From: Cupriavidus sp. MP-37
GTDB lineage: Bacteria; Pseudomonadota; Gammaproteobacteria; Burkholderiales; Burkholderiaceae
Direction of reading: 5' to 3'
NCBI RefSeq assembly: GCF_020618415.1
Contig: NZ_CP085344.1
Coordinates: forward strand, 2,379,001 to 2,443,000
Length of the DNA stretch: 64,000 bases
Under the pieces are notes generated by a model, which saw nothing but the letters and a program-made list of their open reading frames with translations, was not told the DNA's origin and made no database searches. Made by a program: the position numbers and the translations under genes. How positions within the stretch are numbered: the first letter of the stretch is position 1; every line of letters starts with the position of its first letter. Below, one piece after another: positions 10,232-19,054 of the stretch.

Positions 10232-11248
10232 ATGACAATCACCAAGAAATCGCCCGTGAATTCGCGCCGTTCGGCGTTGATACTGGGCCTCGCGCTCGGC
10301 CTCGGCACGCTGGCGCCGACGGCCACTTGGGCGCAGACCGCCTGGCCAACCAAGCCGGTGACACTGCTGGTCGGCTTTCCGCCCGGTGGCCAGACCGACT
10401 TCGCGGGACGTGCGCTGCTTAACGGCCTGCAGAGTTCGCTCGGCCAGTCGTTTGTCATCGACAACAAGGCCGGCGTGAACGGCAATATCGCCTCCATCGA
10501 GGTCATGCGCGCGGCGCCCGACGGGAACAAGCTTCTGGTAGGCAACGGCTCGATGACGATCATGCCGCATGTCTACACCAAGCTTGGCATCGTCGATCCG
10601 CAGAAGCTCACGTCGATAGGCGTGATGCTGCAGTCGCCGCTGGTCCTCGTCGTGCCCGCCAGTTCGCCCATCAAGACTTACGCGCAGTTCGTCGAGGAGG
10701 TCAAGGCGCGCGACAAGTCGGGCAAGACCGTCGACTATGGCTCGGGCGGTACTGGCGCATTGCCGCATGTCACGATGGAACTGCTGCGCGAGCGCATGGG
10801 CGGTCCGAAGATGAACCATGTGCCCTACAAGGGCAGCAGCCCGGCTATGGTCGACCTGATGGCCGGACGTCTGGATGCGATGTTCGATGCCACCTCGGTC
10901 GTCGCGCCTTTCATCAAGTCGGGCCAGTTGCGGCCGCTGATGGTCACGGGACCCAAGCGCGTGGCCATGATCCCGGACGTGCCAACGGCCACCGAGAGCG
11001 GCATCAAGGACTTCACCATCATCTCGTTCATCGGCCTGTACGGACCGCCGGGCCTGAGCCCTGACATCGTCAAGAAAGCCAACGCCGCATTGAATACGGC
11101 GCTGAAGGACCCGGCCGTGGTCAAGAGCATTGTCGACCGCGGCGACGAGCCCGGCGGCGGCACGCCCGAGCAGCTCGCAACGCTGACCCGCACCCACTAC
11201 AAGATGTGGGGCGAGGTGGTGAAGGCCAACAACATCACGGCTGATTAA
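10232..11248 (+). CDS. Bug-family (TctC-like) periplasmic tripartite-tricarboxylate substrate-binding protein
   Basis: 338-residue extracytoplasmic receptor of the Bug family, which is greatly expanded in Bordetella, Cupriavidus and relatives. A signal peptide (about residues 1-32, cleavage after an ATWA-QT-like site) precedes WPTKPVTLLVGFPPGGQTDFAGR, the family-defining beta strand and loop, and the YGSGGTGALPHV ligand loop. A GGAG ribosome site at 10221 decides this start over an upstream in-frame extension. It lies 31 bases after uxuA and is probably co-transcribed, suggesting a ligand linked to mannonate/hexuronate use. No TctA/TctB membrane partners are present, as is usual for orphan Bug proteins. 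Confidence 0.92.
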   Translation: MTITKKSPVNSRRSALILGLALGLGTLAPTATWAQTAWPTKPVTLLVGFPPGGQTDFAGRALLNGLQSSLGQSFVIDNKAGVNGNIASIEVMRAAPDGNKLLVGNGSMTIMPHVYTKLGIVDPQKLTSIGVMLQSPLVLVVPASSPIKTYAQFVEEVKARDKSGKTVDYGSGGTGALPHVTMELLRERMGGPKMNHVPYKGSSPAMVDLMAGRLDAMFDATSVVAPFIKSGQLRPLMVTGPKRVAMIPDVPTATESGIKDFTIISFIGLYGPPGLSPDIVKKANAALNTALKDPAVVKSIVDRGDEPGGGTPEQLATLTRTHYKMWGEVVKANNITAD

Positions 11249-11256
11249 GGCTGCGC

Positions 11257-11280
11257 AGGCCGGTGAATGCCGGCCTGTTT
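11257..11280 (+). terminator. Rho-independent terminator after the uxuA operon
   Basis: Perfect 7-bp stem AGGCCGG/CCGGCCT with a 6-base loop followed by GTTT, 9 bases after the Bug-gene stop. Confidence 0.6.
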
Positions 11281-11495
11281 GCCGGAATTGCGAGCCAAGC
11301 GACGTTCGTGGCCGGTCAGCAGAACGACGGCTGCCTTGCCCCGCGAGGGCCATGGACCGCACGGCCGTCATCTGTCGCCAAGGCCGACCAAGCGCACCCG
11401 AGACGACTTTTTGAATAGCCGGAACCGGCTGACCCGCTTCGCTATAGTTCTGCACATCGACAGCGCGTCACGAACTCCGATATCCCGGAACCGGC

Positions 11496-13124
11496 ATGCA
11501 AAGAAGAACCTTCCTGAAGCTGGCAGCGGCCTCCGCCCTTGCCACCCAGTTGCCCCGCTGGGCCCTTTCCGCCACCCTGCGCGAGCGCGATCTGTTCTCG
11601 CTGGGCGTGGCCAGCGGCGCGCCGGCGCCGGACGGATTCGTGCTGTGGACGCGCCTGCTCGGCGGTGCGATCCCTGGCACGCCGCAGGCCGACGCCCAGG
11701 GCACCAGGCCGCTGCAGGGACCGCTGACCGTCCGGTGGGAAGTCGCCGAGGACGAAGCATTCCGGCGCATCGTGCGCCGCGGCCAGGCGCAGGCGCTGCC
11801 AGAACTCGGCCATTCCGTTCATGTGGAGGTCGATGGGCTGCGCCCGGACCGCTGGTACTTCTACCGTTTCATGCACGGCGACGCAGTCACCGCGCCGGCG
11901 CGCACCCGCACCGCGCCGGCGTCCGACACGCTGGCGCCGCGGGTGCGCTTTGCCTTTGCCTCCTGCCAGCGCTGGGAGCAAGGCCACTACGCCGCGTACC
12001 GGCAGATGCGGCAGGAAGACCTGGACCTGGTGGTATTCCTGGGTGACTACATCTACGAAGCCGCGGTGCCGGCCAACGCGCGCGCGCGCCTGCCGCGCAC
12101 GCACAGCCTGCCCACCGCGACCAGCCTGCAGGACTTCCGCGACCGCTACGCGCTGTACAAGAGCGACCCGCTGCTGCAGGCCATGCATGCCGCGTGCCCC
12201 TGGCTGGTAACCTGGGACGACCATGAAGTGCAGAACGACTATGCGGGACGCGCGGGCAGCGAGCCAGCGGCCGCGTTTCTCGCGCGGCGGACGGCCGGCT
12301 ACCAGGCGTTCTACGAAAACATGCCAATCCGCGCGAGCGCGCTGGTGCATGGCATGGCAGGACTTGGCGCGCCGGATGCGCTGAGCATCCACGCGCGCCA
12401 CCGCTGGGGCCGGCTGGTCGATTTCCATCTGCTGGACGACCGCCAGTATCGCGATCTCCAGCCCTGCCGCGAACCGGGGCAATTACGCAAGGGCTCCGTG
12501 TCCCCAGGCGATTGCAGCGCGCTCGGCGACCCGCGCCGCACCATGCTGGGCAGCGCGCAGGAACAATGGCTGGCACAGGGACTGGCGCAGGACCAGCGCG
12601 ACCAGACGCGCTGGAGCGCGATCGCGCAGCAGACCATCTTCTCGCGGCGCAACTACAAGGCGCCGCCGCAGGAAGCCTTCCACAGCGACACCTGGGACGG
12701 CTATCCGGCCGCGCGCCAGCGCCTGCTCGACAGCATCGCGGCGGCGGCGCCGCGCAATACCGTGTTCATCGGCGGCGATATCCACCAGCACTACGCGTGC
12801 AATGTGCTGGCGGACTTCAGCGAGCCGTCATCCCAAGTGATCGCCAGCGAATTCTGCACCACCTCCATCGCCTCGGCTTCGGGCAGCAGCATGGAGAGCG
12901 CCGCAAAAATCATGGCCCACAATCCGCATATCGTGCATGCGCGGCCCGACCAGCGCGGCTACACCGTGGTCGAGGCCACGCCGGCACGATGGGCCGCCAC
13001 GCTGCGCGCCGTGGAAGACGTCACGCGCGCGGACAGCGCGGTCGGCACGCAGGCGGCGTTCGTGGTGGAGGACCGGCGGCCCGGCGTGCAGCTTGTGTCA
13101 GCCAGCCAGCCTGACCGCGGATAG
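11496..13124 (+). CDS. phoD: Alkaline phosphatase D, Tat-exported
   Basis: PhoD-type phosphodiesterase/alkaline phosphatase of 542 residues. The N-terminus MQRRTFLKLAAASALA is a twin-arginine signal (RRTFLK), as in the family. An N-terminal Fn3-like domain (about 35-140, FSLGVASGAPAPDGFVLWTRL) leads into the metallophosphatase domain. That domain has the metal motifs FASCQRWEQGHY, VFLGDYIYE, TWDDHEVQNDY, LLDDRQYRD and the final FIGGDIHQHYAC. It releases phosphate from phosphodiesters in the periplasm, with Ca/Fe cofactors in characterised members. It stands alone; no pho box was recognised. Confidence 0.95.
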   Translation: MQRRTFLKLAAASALATQLPRWALSATLRERDLFSLGVASGAPAPDGFVLWTRLLGGAIPGTPQADAQGTRPLQGPLTVRWEVAEDEAFRRIVRRGQAQALPELGHSVHVEVDGLRPDRWYFYRFMHGDAVTAPARTRTAPASDTLAPRVRFAFASCQRWEQGHYAAYRQMRQEDLDLVVFLGDYIYEAAVPANARARLPRTHSLPTATSLQDFRDRYALYKSDPLLQAMHAACPWLVTWDDHEVQNDYAGRAGSEPAAAFLARRTAGYQAFYENMPIRASALVHGMAGLGAPDALSIHARHRWGRLVDFHLLDDRQYRDLQPCREPGQLRKGSVSPGDCSALGDPRRTMLGSAQEQWLAQGLAQDQRDQTRWSAIAQQTIFSRRNYKAPPQEAFHSDTWDGYPAARQRLLDSIAAAAPRNTVFIGGDIHQHYACNVLADFSEPSSQVIASEFCTTSIASASGSSMESAAKIMAHNPHIVHARPDQRGYTVVEATPARWAATLRAVEDVTRADSAVGTQAAFVVEDRRPGVQLVSASQPDRG

Positions 13125-13238
13125 TGCTGCCACCAGCCCTGCGCGCCAAGCGGGACTTGCGCCGCAGCCCCGGCAACCTTAATTGCTCCCGGCAAGTTCC
13201 CCCCTCCGCGCCCGCTCGCCGTGTCAAGGTCCTAGCGC

Positions 13239-14234
13239 TTAATCGCCCCTGAAACCCACGGTCTGGACGATCGGCGTCCAAAATTCCACCAGCCGCTTCC
13301 TCAGCTGGGTAACTTCTTGCGGCGTCGAACCCGCGAGCGGCTCATACCCGATGTTCTGGATGCGACTTCGGACATCCGGCATGGCCAACACCTTTCGCAT
13401 TGCTGCGTTCCAGCGTGACACCTGCGCTGGCGGGGTGCCGGCTGGCGCGTAGAGCGCATAGCCCGAGCCAACCACCAACGAGGCGTAGCCCTGTTCACTG
13501 AAGGTGGGAACATCGGGAAGCTGGCTGCTTCGCTGTTTGCCCGATACCGCCAGCACACGGACCTTGTTCGCCCGATGCTGTTCCACAAACACGCCGAGAC
13601 CATCCACTGCCGAGCCGATCTGATTGCCGACCAGATTGGTCACCATCGCCGGGCCACCTTGGAACGGCACGATGGAGAAATCGCCCCCGGAACGCCTAGT
13701 GAACTCGAATGCAACAAAGTGCAGTGCAGAGCCGAGTCCGGACACGCCGACTGTCGCCACGTTGCGGTCGGCTTTTGCGGCCTTGACGTAGTCAGCCAGG
13801 GTTTTATACGGCGAGCTCGCGCTCACGGCCAGTCCATAGTTGAGGGCAGCCACCTCGGTAATGGGCGAGAAGTCCTTGTCGGGGTCATAGCGAAGATTGC
13901 TGTAGACCAGGGGCGCAATCACCATCGTATCGTGTAACGTCATCAGCACGGTATTGCCGTCTTGCGGCGCCTGCTTCAAGACTTCCGCCGCCACCCGCGT
14001 GCTGGCACCGGGACGGTTCTCCACGATCACGGTCTGCTTAAGCTCGCCTCTAAGCTTTTCCACCAACACGCGTGCCATGGCATCGGCGGCCCCACCGGCC
14101 GGGAACGGCACGATAAAGCGTGCCGGCGCTTCCGCATAGGCAGACTGCGTCACGCATAGGCCCACAGCCAGTCCCGCCGCTGCCAGACCGCGGATGATAC
14201 GGCGCCGTCCAATTCGTTTTACTTTGCTCGACAT
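13239..14234 (-). CDS. Bug-family (TctC-like) periplasmic substrate-binding protein
   Basis: 331-residue Bug receptor, second in the window. The signal peptide (SSKVKRIGRRRIIRGLAAAGLAVGL..., residues about 1-31, with a twin-arginine-like RRR stretch) leads to APARFIVPFPAGGAADAMARVLVEKL, the conserved first strand/loop. Later blocks such as VGVSGLGSALHF and VPFQGGPAMVTNLVGNQ are family-typical. It is divergent from the DadA-like oxidase at 14498, which hints at import of the oxidase's substrate, perhaps an amino acid. Codon use is less GC-extreme than the uxuA-linked copy by eye. Confidence 0.9.
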   Translation of the reverse strand: MSSKVKRIGRRRIIRGLAAAGLAVGLCVTQSAYAEAPARFIVPFPAGGAADAMARVLVEKLRGELKQTVIVENRPGASTRVAAEVLKQAPQDGNTVLMTLHDTMVIAPLVYSNLRYDPDKDFSPITEVAALNYGLAVSASSPYKTLADYVKAAKADRNVATVGVSGLGSALHFVAFEFTRRSGGDFSIVPFQGGPAMVTNLVGNQIGSAVDGLGVFVEQHRANKVRVLAVSGKQRSSQLPDVPTFSEQGYASLVVGSGYALYAPAGTPPAQVSRWNAAMRKVLAMPDVRSRIQNIGYEPLAGSTPQEVTQLRKRLVEFWTPIVQTVGFRGD

Positions 14235-14497
14235 GCTTGCTCTCCCCCATCGGTTTGCCTGGATTGCTTTTGGCGGCTAGCTACTGGACCGAGGGTCATC
14301 TGCCGGCCGCCCCCGATCCAGGCCGCGTCAGCCAATCATCGGAGGTTATTGAGGGCCCTGTCGAATCACGATTGCAAATACGCTATCACGAATGCGAACT
14401 CGCCAGATTTTGCATTCGCCCGCAACATGGGTGCCAGAGTCGATGCATCGCCGATCCTGTGCGGGGCACGGCTGCCCAACCCTATTGGCACTCACGC

Positions 14498-15787
14498 ATG
14501 CACTCGAATCCGCATCTTCCGGCACCCTCTGTGCCGTCCTATACCAGCCCTGGCCGGATCGTCGTCGTCGGCGCTGGCATCGTCGGTCTGTGTACCGCCT
14601 TGTGGCTGCAGCGCGCGGGATGCAAAGTCACCATTTACGACACACTCGCCCCGGGAGGCGGTGCATCGTACGGCAATGCCGGGCTGATCAGCGTCGACAG
14701 CTGTGTCCCGATCGCGCTACCGGGAATGGCATGGCAATTGCCGCGCTGGCTACTGGATCCCAGCGGGCCACTTGCCATTCATCCACCGCACCTGGTACGG
14801 GCCGCCCCATGGCTGCTTGCATGGTGGCGCGCCAGCAATCGCGGGCGCGTCATACAGGCTTCACGCGCATTGGCTGCCCTGCACGCGCCAGCCTTGCAAG
14901 CCTATCGTGAACTCCTTGGCCCGGATGAATGCGACCAACTGATCAGGGCTGGCGGCCAGCTGCATCTGTGGTCAGCCAGCAACGGCCGGTCCCGGACCGA
15001 CCGGTTCGTGGATGAACTGCGCCGACAGCAGGGCGTGATGTACGAAAGCCTGAGCGCGGCACAGATTCGGACGATGATGCCGGGCCTGGCCAGCCACGTG
15101 CGCGGTGGCATACGCTTCCCCAGGCACGCACACACAGTGGACCCGCTGCAACTGACTGGCGCACTGGCCGCCCGGTTCGAACGCGAAGGCGGCCGCATCC
15201 TGCAGCGGCGAATCCTGAAGCTGCAACCGGATGGCACCGGATTCCGGCTGTGGAGCAATCTTGGTGACGACCGCGCGGAGCGCGTAGTCGTGGCCGCCGG
15301 TGCATTCTCCGGCGAACTGTTGAGACCGCTCGGGATTCGACTACCTCTTGAGGCGGAACGCGGCTACCACGTGCAACTGCCCGATCCCGGCGTCACGGTG
15401 CCCTATCCCTTTATCTACAAGGATAAGGCCGTTGCCGTGACGCCAATGGACGGCGGCCTGCGGTTTGCAGGCACCGTTGAGATCGCGGGCCTGCGCCATC
15501 CGCCCGACGAGAGACGGGCAGAGACCATCCTTGCTACGGCGCGAAGCCTGTTTCCCGGCATTGCCACGAGCGGCGCCCGCAGATGGTTCGGCCTTCGTCC
15601 CTCTACACCGGATAGCGTGCCTATCATCGACGAATCCCCAGCGCATCCCGGACTTTATATTGCGACTGGCCATGGCCACACCGGACTGACCGGAGCACCA
15701 GTCACTGGCCGCCTGATCACACACCTTATGACTGGTGGCACTGCTCCAATTGACCCGCGACCATACCGGCTGGCGCGCTTTTGCTAA
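14498..15787 (+). CDS. DadA-like FAD-dependent D-amino-acid oxidoreductase
   Basis: 429-residue FAD-dependent oxidoreductase of the DAO superfamily. The dinucleotide motif IVVVGAGIVGLCTALWLQRAG lies at about residues 22-42, followed by PGGGASYGNAGLIS, the DadA signature. The C-terminal FAD contacts are GLRPSTPDSVPIIDESP and YIATGHGHTGLTGAPVTG. Members oxidise D-amino acids or 4-hydroxyproline derivatives; the substrate here is unknown. ATG 14498 is chosen because the Rossmann motif follows soon after; an in-frame extension upstream looks non-coding. It ends in a 4-base convergent overlap with a LysR gene and is divergent from a Bug receptor, so the three likely form one unit. Confidence 0.85.
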   Translation: MHSNPHLPAPSVPSYTSPGRIVVVGAGIVGLCTALWLQRAGCKVTIYDTLAPGGGASYGNAGLISVDSCVPIALPGMAWQLPRWLLDPSGPLAIHPPHLVRAAPWLLAWWRASNRGRVIQASRALAALHAPALQAYRELLGPDECDQLIRAGGQLHLWSASNGRSRTDRFVDELRRQQGVMYESLSAAQIRTMMPGLASHVRGGIRFPRHAHTVDPLQLTGALAARFEREGGRILQRRILKLQPDGTGFRLWSNLGDDRAERVVVAAGAFSGELLRPLGIRLPLEAERGYHVQLPDPGVTVPYPFIYKDKAVAVTPMDGGLRFAGTVEIAGLRHPPDERRAETILATARSLFPGIATSGARRWFGLRPSTPDSVPIIDESPAHPGLYIATGHGHTGLTGAPVTGRLITHLMTGGTAPIDPRPYRLARFC

Positions 15788-16695
15788 AGGTTCTGGCCGG
15801 CCATCTCTGCCATGATATTGCGCGCCAGTGTGACCAGCGGACCGGGATCGAAATCTGCCGCCCGCGACTTTGGCCAGTAGGCCCGGTAAGTTAGCGGACG
15901 CGATCCCGCAAACCGTCTCACACTCACGCGAGCCGGGTCGAAGATCTGTGCCGGCAGGCAATCAAACAGCGTAAAACCCATGCCCCCCGCCACCATGCCG
16001 CACGCGGCAATCGCGGCCGGGCATTCTGCCACTGGAGCCGGCTCGGCTCCGCAGCCTGCAAACGAGGCTGCCACCAGTTCCTGGATACCCTCGATACTCG
16101 AAAGGGAAATCATGGGCTCGCCCAGCAATTGGGCAGGGGTAACCTCATCCTGTCCGGCAAGCGGGTGGTCAGGCGGCAGATAGCACAGCATCGGAAGCTC
16201 GGCAATCACCACGCTCTCCACGCCCGGCACGGGCGGCACCTCAAGTGCGAAGCCAATGTCAGCCTTTCTGGAGCTGACCAAGGCGGCAACATGATGTGCA
16301 TCGCGGGAATGGACTGACAGGAATACGTCCGCGAAGCGGTGCACGTACCCCGCTGCCAGCCTCGGGAATACGGCAGCAGCAAAGGCGGGGGTACAGGCAA
16401 CCGACATGTGCCTGAGTTGATTGCGTTGAATACGCTCGCAACAGGCGTTGATGGCATCCAGCCCGATGAAGGAGCGCTCAATCTCCTCGAACAGCCGGTC
16501 TGCACTTGGGGTCGGCAAAAGACGTCCGCCGCGCCTCTCGAATAGCGCGAAACCAAGGCGTTCTTCCGCATCACGCAGGATGTTGCTGATCGCCGGCTGT
16601 GTAAGATGCAGGCGCGTCGATGCTCCGGTCACCGATCCAGTCAAGATGATGGCGTGGACCGTCTCAATGTGGCGAAATCCCAGTTTCCTTTTCAT
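15784..16695 (-). CDS. LysR-family transcriptional regulator
   Basis: 303-residue LysR regulator. The N-terminal HTH (about residues 5-64, FRHIETVHAIILTGSVTGASTRLHLTQPAISNILRDAEERLGFALFERRGGRL) is followed by a periplasmic-binding-protein-like effector domain. The wording of the HTH is close to the opine/nopaline regulator subgroup (OccR/NocR-like), which responds to amino-acid derivatives. It is convergent with the DadA-like gene, with stop codons overlapping by 4 bases. It probably controls the DadA-like gene and/or the Bug receptor; this is inferred from position. Confidence 0.9.
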   Translation of the reverse strand: MKRKLGFRHIETVHAIILTGSVTGASTRLHLTQPAISNILRDAEERLGFALFERRGGRLLPTPSADRLFEEIERSFIGLDAINACCERIQRNQLRHMSVACTPAFAAAVFPRLAAGYVHRFADVFLSVHSRDAHHVAALVSSRKADIGFALEVPPVPGVESVVIAELPMLCYLPPDHPLAGQDEVTPAQLLGEPMISLSSIEGIQELVAASFAGCGAEPAPVAECPAAIAACGMVAGGMGFTLFDCLPAQIFDPARVSVRRFAGSRPLTYRAYWPKSRAADFDPGPLVTLARNIMAEMAGQNL

Positions 16696-16808
16696 GGAAG
16701 GCCCGGCGACGAAAGGAAGGACATCATGTCCTCAAGACAACCTGTAAACGCTAGTAGTCTACAGGCTTCCACCGGATGGAAAGACGCGGGACCCACCCCC
16801 GCAAAGCC

Positions 16809-16832
16809 GACGCCCCGCGAGAGCGGGGCGTC
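16809..16832 (-). terminator. Strong hairpin terminator after the NADH dehydrogenase-like gene
   Basis: Perfect 10-bp inverted repeat GACGCCCCGC/GCGGGGCGTC around a GAGA tetraloop, 24 bases beyond the stop. The U-tract on the leftward transcript is weak (GGCTTTGC). Confidence 0.6.
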
Positions 16833-16855
16833 GGCACGGCCGGGGCGAGAACGCC

Positions 16856-18064
16856 TCAGGCGTACGTGACCTCCGGATTGCCCGCGGCCAGCGCCTGCTC
16901 CCGGTCCGCGGCCGGCGGGTAGATCCACTGGGTATTGATCAGCAACTTGCGTGCCTTGCCTTCGGCGTGCGTCAGCTTGACCTGCCGATCCCAGCCTTCG
17001 GTGTAGACCGCGCCCCATGCGCCCAGGTCAAGGCAGGTCGCATAAAAGTCCTGCCGGTACGCGATCGTCGGCAGACCCAGCAGGTCCGCCGCCACGTTAT
17101 GTCCGGCAAATCGCCCCATGTACAAGGCGTGCTGGCACGACATCAGGGAGTAGTGGCCGTCGTCGTCGGTCAGTGCGCGCACCACGTCGCCGGCGCCGAA
17201 CACACCGCTTGTACCGGTCACCCGCAGGTCCGCGGTGACTTCCATGCGCCCCTGTCGGTCAAGGTGGGGCGAGACTTGCGCGGTCAAGCCACTGGCAATC
17301 ATGCCACCCGTCCAGATGACCGTGCCCGCGTCGATCCGTTCACCGGTCGCGGTCACCACGCCGGCGGCATCCACCGAGACCACGCCCGCGCCAACGCGGG
17401 TTTCGATACCCAGCTGCTCCAGTGCCTGCAGGATCTGCGGGCGCGGGCCCGGCCCGAGATCCGGACCGATCGCATCTGCGCGCTCGACGATGACGATGCG
17501 GGGGCGCACGGACTCGCCCAGGATCGCGCACAGCCGCTGCGGCAGTTCAGTCGCCACCTCCAGCCCCGTAAAGCCGCCGCCGACCACGACAAAGGTATTG
17601 CGCCGCGGGCCCTCGGGCTGCGACGGCAGGCGTTCCAGATGCTCGCGCAGCGCCACCGCCTCGTGCAGCTGGTCCACCGCGAAGGCGTGTTCTGCCAGGC
17701 CCGGCAGCGGCGGACGGAACAGGCGGCTACCGCTGGCAAGGACCAGGCGCTCGTAGCCTTCGGTGCTGGTCTGGCCATCGCCCTTGGTGATCTCGACGCA
17801 ATGGTCCGCCACATGGATGCGCTCGACCGAGCCTTCGATGAACTTGACGCCAACGGCATCCAGCACCGGAAGGAACGGCACCGCCATCTGCTCGGGGTGG
17901 GCCTCGTGCAGGCGCGGACGGACGTGGAGCTCCGGCCGCGGTGAAACCAGCGTGATCTCGACATCCGCCGCAGCGCTGCCTTGCATATCGACGACGCGCG
18001 CCGCGCCGAGCGCCGTCCACAGTCCGGCAAAGCCGCCGCCGACAATCAGGATCCTACGTTTCAT
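16856..18064 (-). CDS. Type II NADH dehydrogenase-like FAD oxidoreductase
   Basis: 402-residue pyridine nucleotide-disulfide-type flavoprotein close to Ndh (NDH-2), the non-proton-pumping NADH:quinone oxidoreductase. FAD motif ILIVGGGFAGLWTALGAAR is at residues 4-22, NAD(H) motif VVVGGGFTGLEVATEL near 165, and the FAD-contact block GVFGAGDVVRAL near 290. No C-terminal amphipathic membrane anchor is obvious and the chain is shorter than E. coli Ndh (434), so a soluble role is possible. ATG 18064 is chosen because the FAD fold starts at once. It stands alone, with a strong hairpin after it. Confidence 0.85.
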   Translation of the reverse strand: MKRRILIVGGGFAGLWTALGAARVVDMQGSAAADVEITLVSPRPELHVRPRLHEAHPEQMAVPFLPVLDAVGVKFIEGSVERIHVADHCVEITKGDGQTSTEGYERLVLASGSRLFRPPLPGLAEHAFAVDQLHEAVALREHLERLPSQPEGPRRNTFVVVGGGFTGLEVATELPQRLCAILGESVRPRIVIVERADAIGPDLGPGPRPQILQALEQLGIETRVGAGVVSVDAAGVVTATGERIDAGTVIWTGGMIASGLTAQVSPHLDRQGRMEVTADLRVTGTSGVFGAGDVVRALTDDDGHYSLMSCQHALYMGRFAGHNVAADLLGLPTIAYRQDFYATCLDLGAWGAVYTEGWDRQVKLTHAEGKARKLLINTQWIYPPAADREQALAAGNPEVTYA

Positions 18065-18223
18065 GATGGTTACCTCGCTTCCTTCTGTTGTTGGCCTTCG
18101 GCGGCACGACGTGGCCACCGAACGGTAGATGACGCCTGGCCGCGCGGTGCAAAACCGGCAGATCCGGGGTCCGAAATCGGGGGAACCGGGCCGTGACCAG
18201 CCCGGGAGAACGGCTGCGCTAGT

Positions 18224-18409
18224 TCACCGGGGTGAAGACCGGCGCCCCGACCGTTTCATGGCATGACTCGGGTTGGCCTTGTCCGGCCAGCAGGCCTTGT
18301 CGGAGGACCCGGCACCATGCGCAAGGCGACGTCCAGCCGGTTCCAGCAGCTCCATGAGCATCCTGGACAGCTCGGGCGATTGCTGGAAGTCGTTGAGGCG
18401 TTGCGTCAT
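18224..18409 (-). pseudogene. Broken carboxymuconolactone-decarboxylase/AhpD-like gene
   Basis: A good ribosome site (AGGAG, 7 bases before ATG 18409) opens a 61-codon frame. Its first 22 residues (MTQRLNDFQQSPELSRMLMEL) read like the start of carboxymuconolactone-decarboxylase-family proteins. After that the sequence loses all likeness: the CxxC active site and the helical core are absent, and the frame stops at 18224. The simplest reading is a gene that lost its middle by deletion. It could also be an unrelated small protein. Confidence 0.4.
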
Positions 18410-18855
18410 GTTCTCTCCTGCTGAGATGACGGGGATGCTCGGCGCGTCTGCGCCGGAAGGCAAACAGCGGCCGCTTGAAGAGCATCCTAGCTGTCGGCCG
18501 GTTGCAGCGGAAGCATCATCAAAGTACCCACTCTGTTACCACACCGGCACCAATCGGTGCGCCCGCTCCCGTTCCAGATGGCTTGCAGCATCCGGGCGCG
18601 GCAGGCCCTGCCGCGGGCGCCGCGCCCTTTTCCGGGGCTGTCTGGGCGCCCGCACAGGCGGCTGTTCCGGTAGCGTGTGCAGTCATGACGAGACATGCCT
18701 GGCGTGGCGCAGCTGCACGATGCAGCGCGCCTGCGGCCAGGTGCATTGGTGCGGGCAAGGAAACGCTGAAGGCCCAGGTACGAATCTACTGCCGCATGGC
18801 CACTGCGCCTAAGCTGCTATGCATTGGCGTCTGGCCCGATCCAGTGGAGAGCATC
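18410..18855. other. Stretch without a recognisable gene
   Basis: Between the broken gene and the short membrane ORF I see no frame with a recognisable protein on either strand. The minus strand has a 55-codon Ala/Gly-rich frame (18519-18686) without a ribosome site. Several GC-rich short inverted repeats occur. It may be decayed DNA. Confidence 0.4.
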
Positions 18856-18957
18856 ATGTACCGCTACCGGCTTTGCATTTCGTTTGTCGGGTGGATTTCC
18901 CTCGCAACTCTCCATATCGGGCTGGCGCTCGCGCTTTGCCGCAGCGGCGTGATCTGA
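18856..18957 (+). CDS. Possible 33-residue single-pass membrane protein
   Basis: A short frame starting MYRYRLCISFVGWISL is preceded by GGAG at a good distance (6 bases). It encodes one hydrophobic segment (about residues 8-28) with a positively charged N-terminus. There is no similarity I recognise. Small size makes chance likely; the ribosome site and membrane segment are the only support. The next 97 bases up to the nitroreductase stop hold nothing obvious. Confidence 0.25.
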   Translation: MYRYRLCISFVGWISLATLHIGLALALCRSGVI

Positions 18958-19054
18958 GCGGTCGGCTGACCGTCCCTCGGCACGATGCTCAGCGGCCGGC
19001 TGCGTCCGGCAACGCGAATGCCATTGGCGCCGGCCAGCTTGCGCAGCACGCGTA

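Noticed and set aside
18519..18686. 55-codon Ala/Gly-rich minus-strand frame
   Set aside because: No ribosome site and no recognisable feature; typical of random GC-rich DNA.
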